64,000 bases of DNA, from positions 2,705,001-2,769,000 of the forward strand of contig NC_089731.1 in assembly GCF_035083965.1 (NCBI RefSeq). The letters are read 5' to 3'. Positions 53,601 to 63,500 of this stretch are shown here, piece after piece. A model generated the notes under the pieces. The model was not told the DNA's origin. It was given only the letters and a program-made list of their open reading frames with translations, and did no database searches. Made by a program: the position numbers and the translations under genes. How positions within the stretch are numbered: the first letter of the stretch is position 1; every line of letters begins with the position of its first letter. Source of the DNA: Branchiostoma lanceolatum. Lineage: Eukaryota > Chordata > Leptocardii > Amphioxiformes > Branchiostomatidae.

Positions 53601-56600
53601 TGAGTTCTCTCCTAGTAGGTACTCTGCTGCTTTGTGTTAAAACTTATATGTAGTCGACATGTAAGCTTGTACCTACATGTACATTACCAACACACTATAT
53701 TATAAGCTGCCAGGGTTTTAGCATGTTGCACTGTTTTAATTTTTGAGATATACTCAATATTGTTTTTCACGGTGTATTCTCAAATATTGTTCCTGGTGTC
53801 ATATTGGCCCTAATTAATAATAACTTGTTCTAATACACTTATCTGTGTATGATTGTTGGAGCAATTGAAGCTCATCCTTGACTCCACTGTTGTTTTTTCT
53901 TCCAGGTAGCTTCGACTCGCTGCTGAAGAATTACTCGCCTCAGGGCAGCCTGGCCACAACCCCGGGCATGCAGGAAATACTGGAGACACTGGCTGGGCCT
54001 GACGCTGGACTGGAGTCACAACTGGAGCCACAGGTCTGTACTGTCTATTTACACACACGTGCACATGTACACACGCACAAACACACACACACACACCTAC
54101 ACACACACAAACACACACTCACAAACACACACACACTCCACACGTACACACGCACCGCGGGCATGATTCAGATCAGGACTAACAACACCGGTCTGTGTAC
54201 ATGTAGATGTAGAAACGTACCGATTTGTATTGTTCATAGACTCATTACACAGTAGTGCAGTAGATATTGGAAGCAATTTGATGATTTGTAGTATAGAACA
54301 AAGCAAACCGTTAGGTTTGAATTGTCCACCCAACTGAGTTTTTGTCAGTTTGCAGATTCTTTAAAACTAGAAATATCACATATTTAAGTTTTTAGCCTCT
54401 GATTGCTTTGCTCATTGTTTGTGTCTCTTTCTTTTGCAAAGTTTTCCTGCTTGATGAAGTCGATTTTGCTTCTGATCACCAATGACTGATGAACTGATCC
54501 CTGAAATCTGTTCCTTAGGAACCTGATAATAGCCATTTGGAAGAGAGTGATGAATTAGACAGAGAAGAGTTTGAGGTAATTCAATCATGCATGATGATAA
54601 ATGTAGCTCTATCAGCATGGAATACGTAACAATGAGCTTCCTTTTCATGTTGCTGTTATATCTTTGCATGCTTTCCCAGAGTTTGGAGTACTTTGAATTC
54701 TTATTTCTTGTCTTCCTATTTTACATTTGCATGCTTCTTTATCATATCAAGCTGCAACCACTCTTCATTATTACATTCTAACAGCTTTGTACTGCTTGTT
54801 TCCTTCTTTATTGAAGACTGCTAATCATTACAGTAACTATAACAGGATTGCATAGATTCAACCTCAACCTTTATAATAATATAGATAATGTAGCACAAAA
54901 ACTGAATATGTAATCCATAGAAAATCATAGACTGATAATATAATTTCAGGTTCTGCCACTGGGCTCTTCTGTCACCTCAGGCCATGCTGACCCTGTAAGT
55001 ATAATTATCATAATATACATTTACCTGACATCTTACCTGCTGTGCTACTTTACATCGATATACATCGTTTGTATGTTACCATTTTCCCTGTTTATAGACC
55101 AGGAGATTGAGGGCTTGAATCGCAGCTGTTGGTGTTCATTGGGCTTGGATGCAGCTGGAAAAGGTTGCAATTTTAATACATTAAAAAAATGTGCTGTACA
55201 TGGTGTCTGTCCGTGTAAACACCATAGGAGGGGTGGCTCTTTTCTCAGCTTTGCTGATGAAGATATTAATGTTTTTTTTATTGGTCAGAAATTACCAGCA
55301 ATGGCAGCCTTTCTAGCGCTGAATTTATGCAGGGTATTACAGCTTTCACACAATACACAACATATATAATATCTTATCCACACTTGCATTTTGTGGAACT
55401 GTCGCAAGGGTCTGGGAGGCTGCCATTTGGCGCCACCAGGTGACCTCAATATGACTTTCCCCAACCGAAGTCAGGTACTCATTTACAGCTGGGTGGAGTG
55501 AGGAAAGTCGTGTTAAGTGCCTTTCCCAAGGGCACAACATCGGTGACATGACAGGATTCAAACTCAGGTTCTGAGTCGAACGCTCTGCCGTTGCGCCACA
55601 TGACCCAGATGTGGTTTTTATTTTCCCAGAGAACGAAGGAGCTGATGGCCCAGCTGACGTCCATCGGCCGAGAGAAGGGACTCGACGTGCAGAACTTCAA
55701 GTGCAAGGAGTGTGAGAGGCAGATTGGACTCAGTAAGTAAAATTTTTCCTTAAATAAACACAAAGAAGGTTTTAAGTGTGCATTGTAACAAAGCTCTGTG
55801 AGTGCATTGCATCAGCTTAAAAAAAAGATCATCATTCTTAATGTCTCAAGCTGTACGCTTTGAGTTTAGGGGAAGAAGAAGAACTGCCTCACAAAATAGT
55901 TAAATGAATAAAAGACTCTTTGTACACAACCAAGTGCTTTATTCAACTAATGTTTCAGTGACTGCCTGTCTTCTTCCTCAGGGTAATTCTGACTGGTTCA
56001 CCTTGCACTGCAGCTAGATATGTCCCTGCAAAAATGACTTAACAGTCACTGTTCCTGTTATAGTTATTGATTTAAGTAATGTTTCCCTTTTACCCCAGTC
56101 TTTGGGAAATACCGAGTGTGTAACTACGACGGCTGCTACTACTGCGAGGAGTGCCACGTCAACGAGGAAGCCGTCATCCCTGCCCGCATCATCCTCAACT
56201 GGGACTTCAAGAAGCACAAGAGTGAGTGCAATGTGCTATAGGCACAGTCCTTAAAGAAGCACAAGGGTGAGCGCAAAGTGCTGCACATACAGTCCTCAAA
56301 ACTGGGACTATAAGAAGCAAAATGGTGAGTGCAAAGAGCTGTAGAATGATGCAGTCCTTAAAAATGGGACTACAGAAAGCACAATCAACTATGGTGAGTG
56401 CTCTGAGCTATAGATGTAGCCCTTAAAGAGCACAATGGTGAGCTCCCTGTGCTATAGACACAGTCCTTAAAACTGGGACTACAAGAAGCACAATGGTGAG
56501 CAATCTGAACGGTTAAACACAGTCCTTAACAGGATACTAGTATCCCGGTACAGTAAGGGAGTTTCTTCATTGACTTACCAGGCCAGACAAGTAAATTTAC

Positions 56601-59600
56601 TGCAGCGCCTCTCATGAAAATTAGAATGTACATGTATCAAGCAATTGGTACAATTTTATTCCTGATGTGCACAAACAGTGAACAGAATGTCTGATTGTCC
56701 ATTGTTGTGTCCAGTTGCCCACAGCACAAAGCTGTTCCTGCTACAAGTGGACGAGGAGCCGCTCATCAACCTGGAGGAGTGCAACCCCGACATCTACACC
56801 TACATCAAGGAGATGTCAGAGGTCAAGGTAAGATTTCAGAGGTCAAGGTTATGTTGTATATGTCAGTGGTGAATGATAGATGGCAGATATCAGTGTCAAG
56901 GGTCAAAGTAAGACAATAGAGGCCAAGATAAGGTGTCAGACATCAATGTCAGGTGTCAGAGATAAATGTAAGATGAGAGAAATCATGATGCCAGGGGTTA
57001 AAGGTAAAATATCAGTGAAGGTAAGACGTCAGAGGTCACACAATAGTCGAAGCCTGCATTAAGATCCTGGAAAAATCCTGAGGGTACAAGATAGTGACAT
57101 AGAACCTATATCTTTAGACGCTGCAGCTGTAACTGATTTACATATTGATTAAACTATTTAAAGGCGCATATGTTCATCTGTACATACAGTAAGGCCTTAC
57201 CACCTGCCCTTCTATACTTCCTCAGACCCTGCGTCTTCAGCTGAAGTATGTGAAGGCGTACCTGTTCACCTGTAACCAGTCAGTCGCTGAGGATCTCAGG
57301 AAAAGGTACAACTGAACATGACAGATTTTTAGGTCTATATTAAACAAACCACTTTCTGATAAAAATTATTCAAACTGTACAAAATGAGAGTCTCAGAATA
57401 TATATCTTAGAGTAGATAATAATTGATTTGAAAGTTTATAGAAAAAAATGAAATGCTAATCCTATCTGGTTGATAAATGTGTTGATACTGTAATTTCTGT
57501 CTCCCTGCTTTTTTTAAAAAAGTTTTAGAGATTACGTGAGTTCCAATGGAGTCCTGGAAGACTAGAATTGTTATGAACATTATTAAAACCTAAAGTATGT
57601 ATCACAAGTAAAATTATAATTGATACTTACCACATTGTAACCCTGCATGTACTTTTCCCTGTTGTTCCAGAGTCTGGCCCAAGGACTACATGTTGGACAG
57701 GATCCACCTGTACTCTGTTGTTGTAAGTTTTCAAAGACCTGTACATTGTACATACAAGTGACTGACAATTTGTACCCCATGACCCTCCATGTAAGATTGT
57801 CATACACATTTGTAATTGATGCAGAAAATTACAATTTACATGGAAAGGGTCAAAATCACATTAATTTTTTTGCACCAATTAAAGTAAGACAGAAATGGAG
57901 TGCCATCCACAGCCTGGAGCCTTTAGCCTATGTAAGAATGTGTAGTGTGTAGTGTTTGTATACAAAGTATATACAGAACTGCAGTACCATTTGTAACCAC
58001 CATGTGGAGCCTGTAAGTTTGTGTACGATGCCTGTACAGTGTGTATATGTACATGTATGTGTACACAGAACTGCAGTACCTTCGACAGCCATCAGGTGGA
58101 GCCTCTAACCTATGTAAGATGTCTGAGTGCAAAGTGCATACTGTACTATGTACAAAATGTACACAGAGATGCAGTACCTTTGACAGCCACTAGGTGGAGC
58201 TTCTAGTGTAAGAAGTACATGTATGTACAAAGTATACACAGAACTGCAGTACCTTCGACAGCCATCAGGTGGAGCATCTTGCCTATGTAAGAAGTCTGAG
58301 TGCAAAGTGCATACTGTACTATGTACAAAATGTACACAGAGATGCATTACCTTTGACAGCCACTAGGTAGAGCCTCTTGTGTAAGAACCACATGTATGTA
58401 CAAAGTATACACAGAACTGCAGTACCATTAACAGCCACTAGATGGAACCTGTAGCCTATGTAAGACATCCATTTGTTTTACGTTGATGAAGGTTAGACAT
58501 CCAGGTAATAAGATACGCCAAAATATATTACTCAAGCAACTGGATAAGATTTTGAAACAGTCAGACGTTTCAGGCAGTATCCACTGTCTTTCGTCAGTGA
58601 CTAACGATAGGACTGAGAACACCAGGTTTTATACCAAAACTCTGAATAGATATGTTAATGAGGTAAAGACAATTTAGGATGTCTTGAAGTAGTCTTCAAA
58701 AAGAAGATTAATTCAAGACAAAGTTTATGCCAATAGTTCAATTAGCTACTGTTGTTCTGTTTCCATTTGTTTTGTTCAGGACTTGCTGCAGGTGACGTCA
58801 GGGCAGCTGCAGCAGCACCTGAAGAAGGTTGTCAAACACGCCACCAAGCACGTCTACAAGTGCCAGGTGAGAATGCACTTAGTCTACTAACTTTAAAAAA
58901 CAAAAAACCTGATATTGGAAGTTGATTTTTCCATCCAAAAGCTGTCTTTTAAGGCCTACATCAACGTTTTGGAGCGAAATAAGCCATTGGCAGTGTAGAA
59001 TCCATCCTTGTTTTTTTTTCTGCCAAACCACTTGAAATCAATTGTTTGCTTAGTTGTTTCAAGCATTCTGCTTCGAGTTTGATCTGATTTACATTCTACT
59101 TATGTCTGAAGAAGTAAAGCAGGTAGAGTTGTAACCCTCTTCCCTAACTACCCTCCCTTCAGTTGTGCAGCCAGAAAGGGTTCCTATGTGAGGTCTGCAA
59201 CAGTCCTAACCCCATCTACCCATTTGAGACTGAGTCCACTGTCAGGGTAAGTACTGATCTGTCAGGGTGAGTGCACTCACAAGGCATGGTTTCTAGTGAT
59301 GTAGAAATATGTCTGTCACGTTATGTAGTGAGATACTGGCCATGGCAATGCACCCAATATTAATAATAGCGTGCATACGTAGTTCAGTGGATATAAAATA
59401 TTAGTGATCCTACCTCAGGATGAAGAGGTCGTGATTTGAATCCAGGCTGTGTTGCTCTCCCTAAAATACTGGAGAGAGTTTTAAGGACGGGATGTTAAGC
59501 TGTCCTCTGTTCACTGTACGGAAAGAACTAAGGGGGATTTCTCTGGCACAATCATCCTGTAAATACTGTACATATCATCTGCCTTCTCTGTCAAGACCAA

Positions 59601-60014
59601 TAGAAGAGTATGCCGGGTAGCTTAACCTCTTCATTGAGCTCATTGAGCTAAACTCGTTTAGGATCACTTTCAATTTTTCACCCTAAGTTGTAGCTCTGGG
59701 GTACAGACTCTAGCCTAACAGCGTGTTCCCAAAGTGTTCTTGGCAGTAGCATTCCAATCTTTAACTTAATCTGTAGAAGTAGTCATTATAAGCTGCCAGC
59801 TGCATGGTTGACAAAGAGAGACGAGCATCAAAGGTGGTAACAATGCGTTGTTTCTCCGTTGATTTTTCCGCAGTGCGATCGGTGTAAGGCTGTGTTCCAC
59901 GCGAAATGTCGTTCGGAAAACCGAGCGTGTCCGAAGTGCACCAGACGAGATCTGCGCAGGTCGCAGTTCCGCACCGTGGAGGACACGTCGCCAGACTTCA
60001 CTTTTCCCGTCTAG
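41687..60014 (+). CDS. PLEKHM1-like RUN and Rubicon-homology protein lacking PH domains
   Basis: Twenty-two exons total 2715 nt (904 aa), all phases consistent: 41687-41702, 42667-42752, 43041-43081, 43407-43485, 43841-43888, 44149-44244, 50270-50349, 50882-50952, 51387-51521, 52045-52963, 53350-53480, 53906-54033, 54519-54575, 54950-54994, 55630-55732, 56099-56221, 56715-56827, 57226-57305, 57671-57722, 58780-58866, 59163-59246, 59874-60014. RUN domain about 14-210 ([40 protein letters not shown]). Disordered Ser/Thr/Gln linker about 218-625. Rubicon-homology zinc domain about 640-890 ([53 protein letters not shown]). The closest family by both ends is PLEKHM1, a RAB7 effector tethering late endosomes and autophagosomes to lysosomes. 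No exon could encode the two PH domains. Residues 626-633 (EEFEVLPL) form a candidate LC3-interacting motif. Confidence 0.93.
42018..42320. repeat. Two short tandem doublets
   Basis: gaccatactctactaatgaa-type 27-bp unit doubled at about 42008-42060, and a 41-bp unit (cacacccgtgatcatcattc ... tatgtagag) doubled at about 42245-42320. Confidence 0.7.
42434..42581. mobile_element. Near-perfect 148-bp palindrome in intron 1 of the PLEKHM1-like gene
   Basis: gttaatgacctgcctcttcc at the left end is exactly reversed at the right end (ggaagaggcaggtcattaac). The arms run about 72 bp each with only a handful of mismatches, meeting at taaaatttta near 42505. It would form a long hairpin in RNA or DNA. 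Probably a MITE. Confidence 0.8.
44300..45210. repeat. TTCTTG/CAAGAA-rich minisatellite with ~184-bp unit, left part
   Basis: From about 44330 the intron becomes dense in ttcttg and caagaa. From 44700 a unit of about 184 bp (ttgattttcgtatcaagaac ... ggtatcctgcttagaaa ... agtcataactagaataatat) repeats two to three times. The array is split at 45210 by a DNA transposon and resumes at 46702. Confidence 0.85.
45211..46699. mobile_element. 1.49-kb non-autonomous DNA transposon, TA target duplication
   Basis: Terminal inverted repeats CAGTCAAACCTGCC ... and ... GGCAGGTTTGACTG, continued by subterminal ggtcgcc/ggcgacc motifs in both orientations. It is inserted in the 184-bp minisatellite: the uninterrupted unit reads ttcaagatatttaaactag, while here ttcaagaTA and TAtctaaactag flank the element, so TA was duplicated. 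TA plus CAGT ends fit the Tc1/mariner/pogo superfamily. No transposase frame is present. Confidence 0.85.
45510..45669. repeat. Nested palindrome with poly-C loop inside the transposon
   Basis: 38-bp perfect inverted arms (45510-45547 tagcctccttcgcagacttc ... and 45632-45669 its reverse complement) enclose a 25-base C run at about 45604-45628. Probably a second, later insertion or an inversion product. Confidence 0.8.
46702..46860. repeat. 184-bp-unit minisatellite, right part after the transposon
   Basis: Continues exactly where 45210 stopped (ctaaactagaagacaaagtt ... cgtatcaagaa), then decays. Confidence 0.8.
46861..48075. other. Intron 6 stretch of the PLEKHM1-like gene without recognised features
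   Basis: Frames at 47239-47484, 47488-47718 and 47679-47867 have no domain that I recognise, and no paired splice sites fit the gene's phase. AT-rich. Confidence 0.4.
48076..49800. repeat. 82-bp minisatellite rich in CAAGAA, with long degenerate right flank
   Basis: About 11 units of 82 bp at 48076-49060 (gtaagaaaacatttcttggc ... agcaagaattgtgctcttga ... gtattcttgttgtaagaaga), some with internal deletions. Decayed units run to about 49800. The regular open frames on the minus strand spaced every 82 bp are artefacts of the unit. Confidence 0.9.
49850..50225. repeat. CA-rich simple repeat before exon 7 of the PLEKHM1-like gene
   Basis: Interrupted (ca)n and (catgta)n tracts ending about 45 bp before the acceptor at 50269. 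The long frame across it is not a gene. Confidence 0.85.
51040..51386 (+). repeat. GATTGG minisatellite running up to the exon 9 acceptor
   Basis: About nine units of 35-42 bp, each with ctgattggt or a close variant (for example 51090, 51120, 51150, 51215, 51245, 51275, 51308, 51338, 51368). The last unit flows directly into the functional acceptor (ctgattggtggtgttcccag|). Alternating units share gtcacagctgtttgctcctg. Confidence 0.85.
51522..51950 (+). repeat. Donor ladder: copies of the exon 9 3' edge of the PLEKHM1-like gene
   Basis: The exon end caggcacctgaggccgtcac ... cctgatg|gtaagt (GT at 51522) is followed by about seven decaying copies. Good GT donors recur at 51585, 51718, 51774, 51847 and 51907 (gatg|gtgagt or gatg|gtaagt). 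Reading past the first donor meets TGA at 51533-51535, so downstream donors would give a truncated product. Confidence 0.88.
53030..53262 (-). mobile_element. tRNA-derived SINE, family A, copy 3 (reverse)
   Basis: Reverse complement of the family A body (ggtacccatctctgtttcta, agtgctgagtgctaagcaaa, ggtatgacctgacagg), with the head at the right end (tctatccactaggcttataa). The pol III boxes are decayed. It lies in intron 10 of the PLEKHM1-like gene. Confidence 0.75.
54044..54150. repeat. CA-rich simple repeat after exon 12
   Basis: Interrupted (ca)n directly downstream of the exon 12 donor at 54034. Confidence 0.8.
55265..55605 (-). mobile_element. tRNA-derived SINE, family B, copy 4 (reverse)
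   Basis: The tail ttattggtcagaaattacca and aggctgccatttggcgccac, body aagtcgtgttaagtgccttt and head gaacgctctgccgttgcgcc (minus-strand A box) match copies 1-3. It ends 24 bp before exon 15. Confidence 0.85.
56222..56530 (+). repeat. Donor ladder: copies of the exon 16 3' edge
   Basis: The boundary aactgggacttcaagaagca caaga|gtgagt (GT at 56222) is copied with GT donors at 56267, 56325, 56394, 56438 and 56496. The linking intron cagtccttaaa is also copied. Reading past the functional donor meets TAG at 56239-56241. Confidence 0.88.
56828..57050 (+). repeat. Short-unit array after the exon 17 donor
   Basis: The exon end tgtcagaggtcaag|gtaaga is followed by many decayed 20-35-bp echoes (ttcagaggtcaaggttatg, tcaagggtcaaagtaagaca, gaggccaagataagg, gtgaaggtaagacgtcagag). 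Several keep gtaag. Confidence 0.75.
57723..58475 (+). repeat. About 100-bp tandem repeat in intron 19
   Basis: About six units with core gaactgcagtaccttcgaca gccatcaggtggagcc ... cctatgtaag, alternating with tacatgtatgtacaaagtat. Many units end in tgtaag, a donor-like string. It begins within 200 bp of exon 19; direct derivation from that exon is not clear. Confidence 0.8.
58480..58680. mobile_element. Foldback MITE, family M1, copy 3
   Basis: gatgaaggttagacatccag and caactggataagattttgaa match the copy at 31165. The right arm is truncated. Confidence 0.7.
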
Positions 60015-61715
60015 CTCTGTGGATGTGATGACCACATACACAAATACAAGATAACTTTATTGGAAATCGAAGTGTTCCACTGAATTCAAACCAATGTACA
60101 ATGATTAAATCATTTAGGCTGGACAGCAAAATATCATCGGATATCATACCTATGACCCTAAATCTGACATATACAGCTGCACTAGGCTGGTACGACTCTG
60201 GTTAGTGTCATGTCTGCTCCAAATATCACAGCAAGGTTGTACATGACATTCTCTGAAGGCAGGGGCAAAAAAGCAGTAGTCTAGTGTGATTCCTCCTAGC
60301 AGCAACAGTACAGAAATATGGAAATCTACAGTAATTGGCAGGCAGCAGGGTTGATTTGCTTGCCTGGGGTCATCAGCGCTAGCCAGCCTGAGTACCTTCC
60401 TAGTCGGGCTTACATCTAACTTTAATCTAACAATGCCTCCAACAAATCGGCCCGGAACTGCTTGCATTGAAACTGCCTGATGTAACGTACATTATGTAAT
60501 GAGTCAGTTCTAGCAGAATGAAGCCTGTACTGATGTGTGATTGCACGCCCAACTGAACAGCTAGCCCGGATGCCACCCTACAGTCTTTGTTCTGACGGTT
60601 TTCAATGTTTGGCATAATGATATGCAGGATAGTATTTAGGTTGTTGCTGTAAACAACAAAGCAGATTCCTGACGGCAATAGCAGCATGTGCATATAGCAG
60701 TAGTCTACAATCTGAAGGACGAAGCGGTCGTGGAATCTTTAAGTTAGCAATCTGATTAACAGATCATAAAAAGACACAAGGTCGATTCAAGATTGTATTC
60801 AGATCCGTTTTAGCTGTGACTTTAACACCTCAGGAAGACAGAGCAAATTCCTGACTGTAATGGCCGTAAGTACATGCATGTACGTAGCAGTGATCTCCAA
60901 TCTTAAACATAATTCTGTTGATCGCGATGAGTCTTTCAGTTGGTAGTTTGAATGGGTCATTGACTAACTGAACAGATACAGTATCGGCTCCCGCTAGCTG
61001 TATATATTCAGCTTGAAAAAGCCGTGTGTCCTGTATGCAGATTCCTGAGGGCAATGGCAGCAGGTATATGTACATGTAGCAATGATCTGCAATCTAAAAG
61101 ACGAGACTGACGATCACGTAGAGTCTAAGCATTCTGATTAGGTCATTGCAAAAGGCAACGGAAAAGATGTAAGGTCGATTTTAGCTTGTTCAGATTAGTT
61201 TTAGCTGGAAGACGCTGTGACTCCAATACCCCTGCTTGCTGATTTATGGAGGCAATGGCAGCAGGTACATGTAATAGTAATCTACGTTCTGAAGGACAAA
61301 TCTCTCTCGTGGATTAATCTCAGCTGTCCGATTTTGTCATTGCAAAGAAGACAAGACACTGTCGATTTTAGCTTGTTAATATTCAAATCAGTTTTAGCTG
61401 GGAGACGCTGTGTCTCCAACACCTTTGTACGTAGGGGATGTAAGAAGTGGAAATGTTGTAATGTATTCGAAGCTCTCTTGAAATGTTAATTTTTCGTGAC
61501 AGCAAGAAAAGGGGTAGGGTTTGGGGACTTACAGAGTGCTTAACGTGATGGAGTTTTGTACATACAAGAATCTTATTGTTCACCAGACGTTGCAGATATC
61601 TGCCTAACATGATCATCGGCGTGAAAGGAAAAGCTGGTGCCCCAATTGGCTGTTGCATAATGATTTTAGAACTATGATATCCGTTCTGTTATGTGCAATA
61701 AAATTTTAAGTGATT
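60015..61715 (+). other. Probable 3' UTR/flank of the PLEKHM1-like gene with ~190-bp tandem repeat
   Basis: An ATTAAA variant lies at 60104-60109 and a canonical AATAAA at 61697-61702; either could end the transcript. Between them about four units of roughly 190 bp (starts near 60656, 60834, 61035, 61217) share ttcctgagggcaatggcagc, acatgtagcaatgatctgca and cgattttagcttg. If the distal signal is used, the array is transcribed. Confidence 0.55.
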
Positions 61716-63349
61716 TAAAGGCGCTACGAGTCGGGAATTATGTTTCAAAGAACCAAGCCTTGGTAAGGATGTATAGTTTTATTACCAAAAGAAGCAGATA
61801 TGTCGTTCTTGATGCCCTTGAAAGGACTTGGTGTCGCAGTTCAAAACAAAGATGTCTTGCATTTCCGCAAGTTCACGGCAGGGGGCGTCTCCATAGCTCC
61901 ATATGAACCAGCGAGAGGAAAGCGTTCAGATTTGTGTTGCCCATTTCATGAGGGCCTTTTCACCAGCTTCAATCGTGTTCCGAGATGTACCAGATAAGAC
62001 AGATGCAATGGATGGCCGACTGAATACAGAGCGCTACAGCCGCATCTTCTGAACGGAGCCACTTGTGACAAGCCGACTGACAAGCTACTAGTACTTGATA
62101 AAGGACCACTTGTGGTGCTTTCTTTGTGCAAAATGAATAGCCTTCCGTAACAGATGAAAACGATGTTATTACCGAGCGGCGGCATACGTCAGAAATTCTA
62201 TCGTATCTGTGCACTATTTTATTAAGAAAAACGACCTTATCCGTAAACAGATTGTAGGCTTACACGGTAGATTTTCTAAATGGTTTTTAAAGATACACCG
62301 GATACAGTGAGTTATAGTCCCATCTGATCGCGTACCATGTGGTGGATGGCAACAGCTTCAGCCCTCTGGACGAATCGCCCGATAAACAAAGACAGATAGG
62401 CGAAGACTGCAGCGCTGTACAGCTGGCGGACTGGGCAATTCTATTACATTCTCCTACGCATAGCCTCACCCGCGGCCTATACGATATACCTTGGGGAGGC
62501 TCTACTAAACCGGGATGATGTTTCCACTTTTGCGAGCGTGGCCTCTAACCAGCTGTCAACCAATCAGAGAATCGACTTTACCTAAAGAAAACATTTTAGC
62601 AATTCTCTGATTGGCTAACAGTTGGTTAGGGGCTAGTCTATGTAACGCAAACCCCGTTGTCCGAGGCAATAACGGGTGTTGGGCGGGCCTCTATAGTGAA
62701 ATTTAATCGAGTTAGTTAGAGGCCATGTCCATAAAAGTAGTATATTATACAGGCCGCGGGAGAGGCTCTGGGTAGGAGAAAGTTCTGTCGAGGTGTAAAT
62801 ATCGTCAATAATCCTTACTTCTTACTTCATAGAATTGATGTTTGACGATGGAGGAATACTGGTAGGAGTTCCCTGGCCTCACTCGTTGCATTGCAACTGC
62901 CTGTAACGACCGTGGAGTCCATGGAGCATATAATCCATGATAAGGCTTCTGTTATGGTTACGACACTGCAAGCCGATGTAGCCCCAAAGTTGTGTGTGTG
63001 TTGACATTTGCAAAGTAAGACCCATGTCCGAGTAGACACTAGAAATCGAGCAACTAGCTGCAAATGGCCCGCGAGGGTGCCAAATATCTCCTGACAGCTA
63101 GAGATTTGTGTAACACAGGCCAAGGAGACACCAGCTCGAGTGTCGGCTGTTGCCAAACGACGATGTCATAACATCCGGGACCTCAAGCATCAGTCTGACC
63201 GACGACGTATTCCCTGAAAGAGATTGATCGATTTGTGTGATGATTTGTCAATGGACGTTGAGGCATTTAATAAAGAAACGGTTCTAAGGAAACTGATTAT
63301 CTTAGGTTGACTTTTGGTTTGGGACACGTATCACTCGATTGCAAGGTAA
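61716..63349. other. 3' flank, no recognised gene
   Basis: Frames at 61800-61997 (+) and 62827-63156 (-) have no recognisable domain and no convincing splice context. A small foldback lies at 62540-62635: ccagctgtcaaccaatcagagaat faces attctctgattggctaacag. Confidence 0.4.
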
Positions 63350-63381
63350 TACCAAGGAGGTTAAATATAACCTCCTTGGTA
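63350..63381. repeat. Perfect 32-bp hairpin
   Basis: taccaaggaggtta, a 4-base loop, then taacctccttggta: 14 bp perfectly paired. It adjoins a partial M1 MITE, so it may mark an element junction. Confidence 0.75.
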
Positions 63382-63384
63382 ATA

Positions 63385-63500
63385 CTAATAGTTACTAAAG
63401 CAACCGGATAGATTTTGGAAACGGTCAGCCGTTTCAGAGAGTATCCACTACCTTTCGTCAATGACTTACGAGAATCCTCTTTCACAAAGTCTTAAGCAAA
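63385..63500. mobile_element. Foldback MITE, family M1, partial copy 4
   Basis: agttactaaagcaaccggat, cggtcagccgtttcagagag and cctttcgtcaatgacttacg match the left half of the copy at 31165. The right half is missing. Confidence 0.6.
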
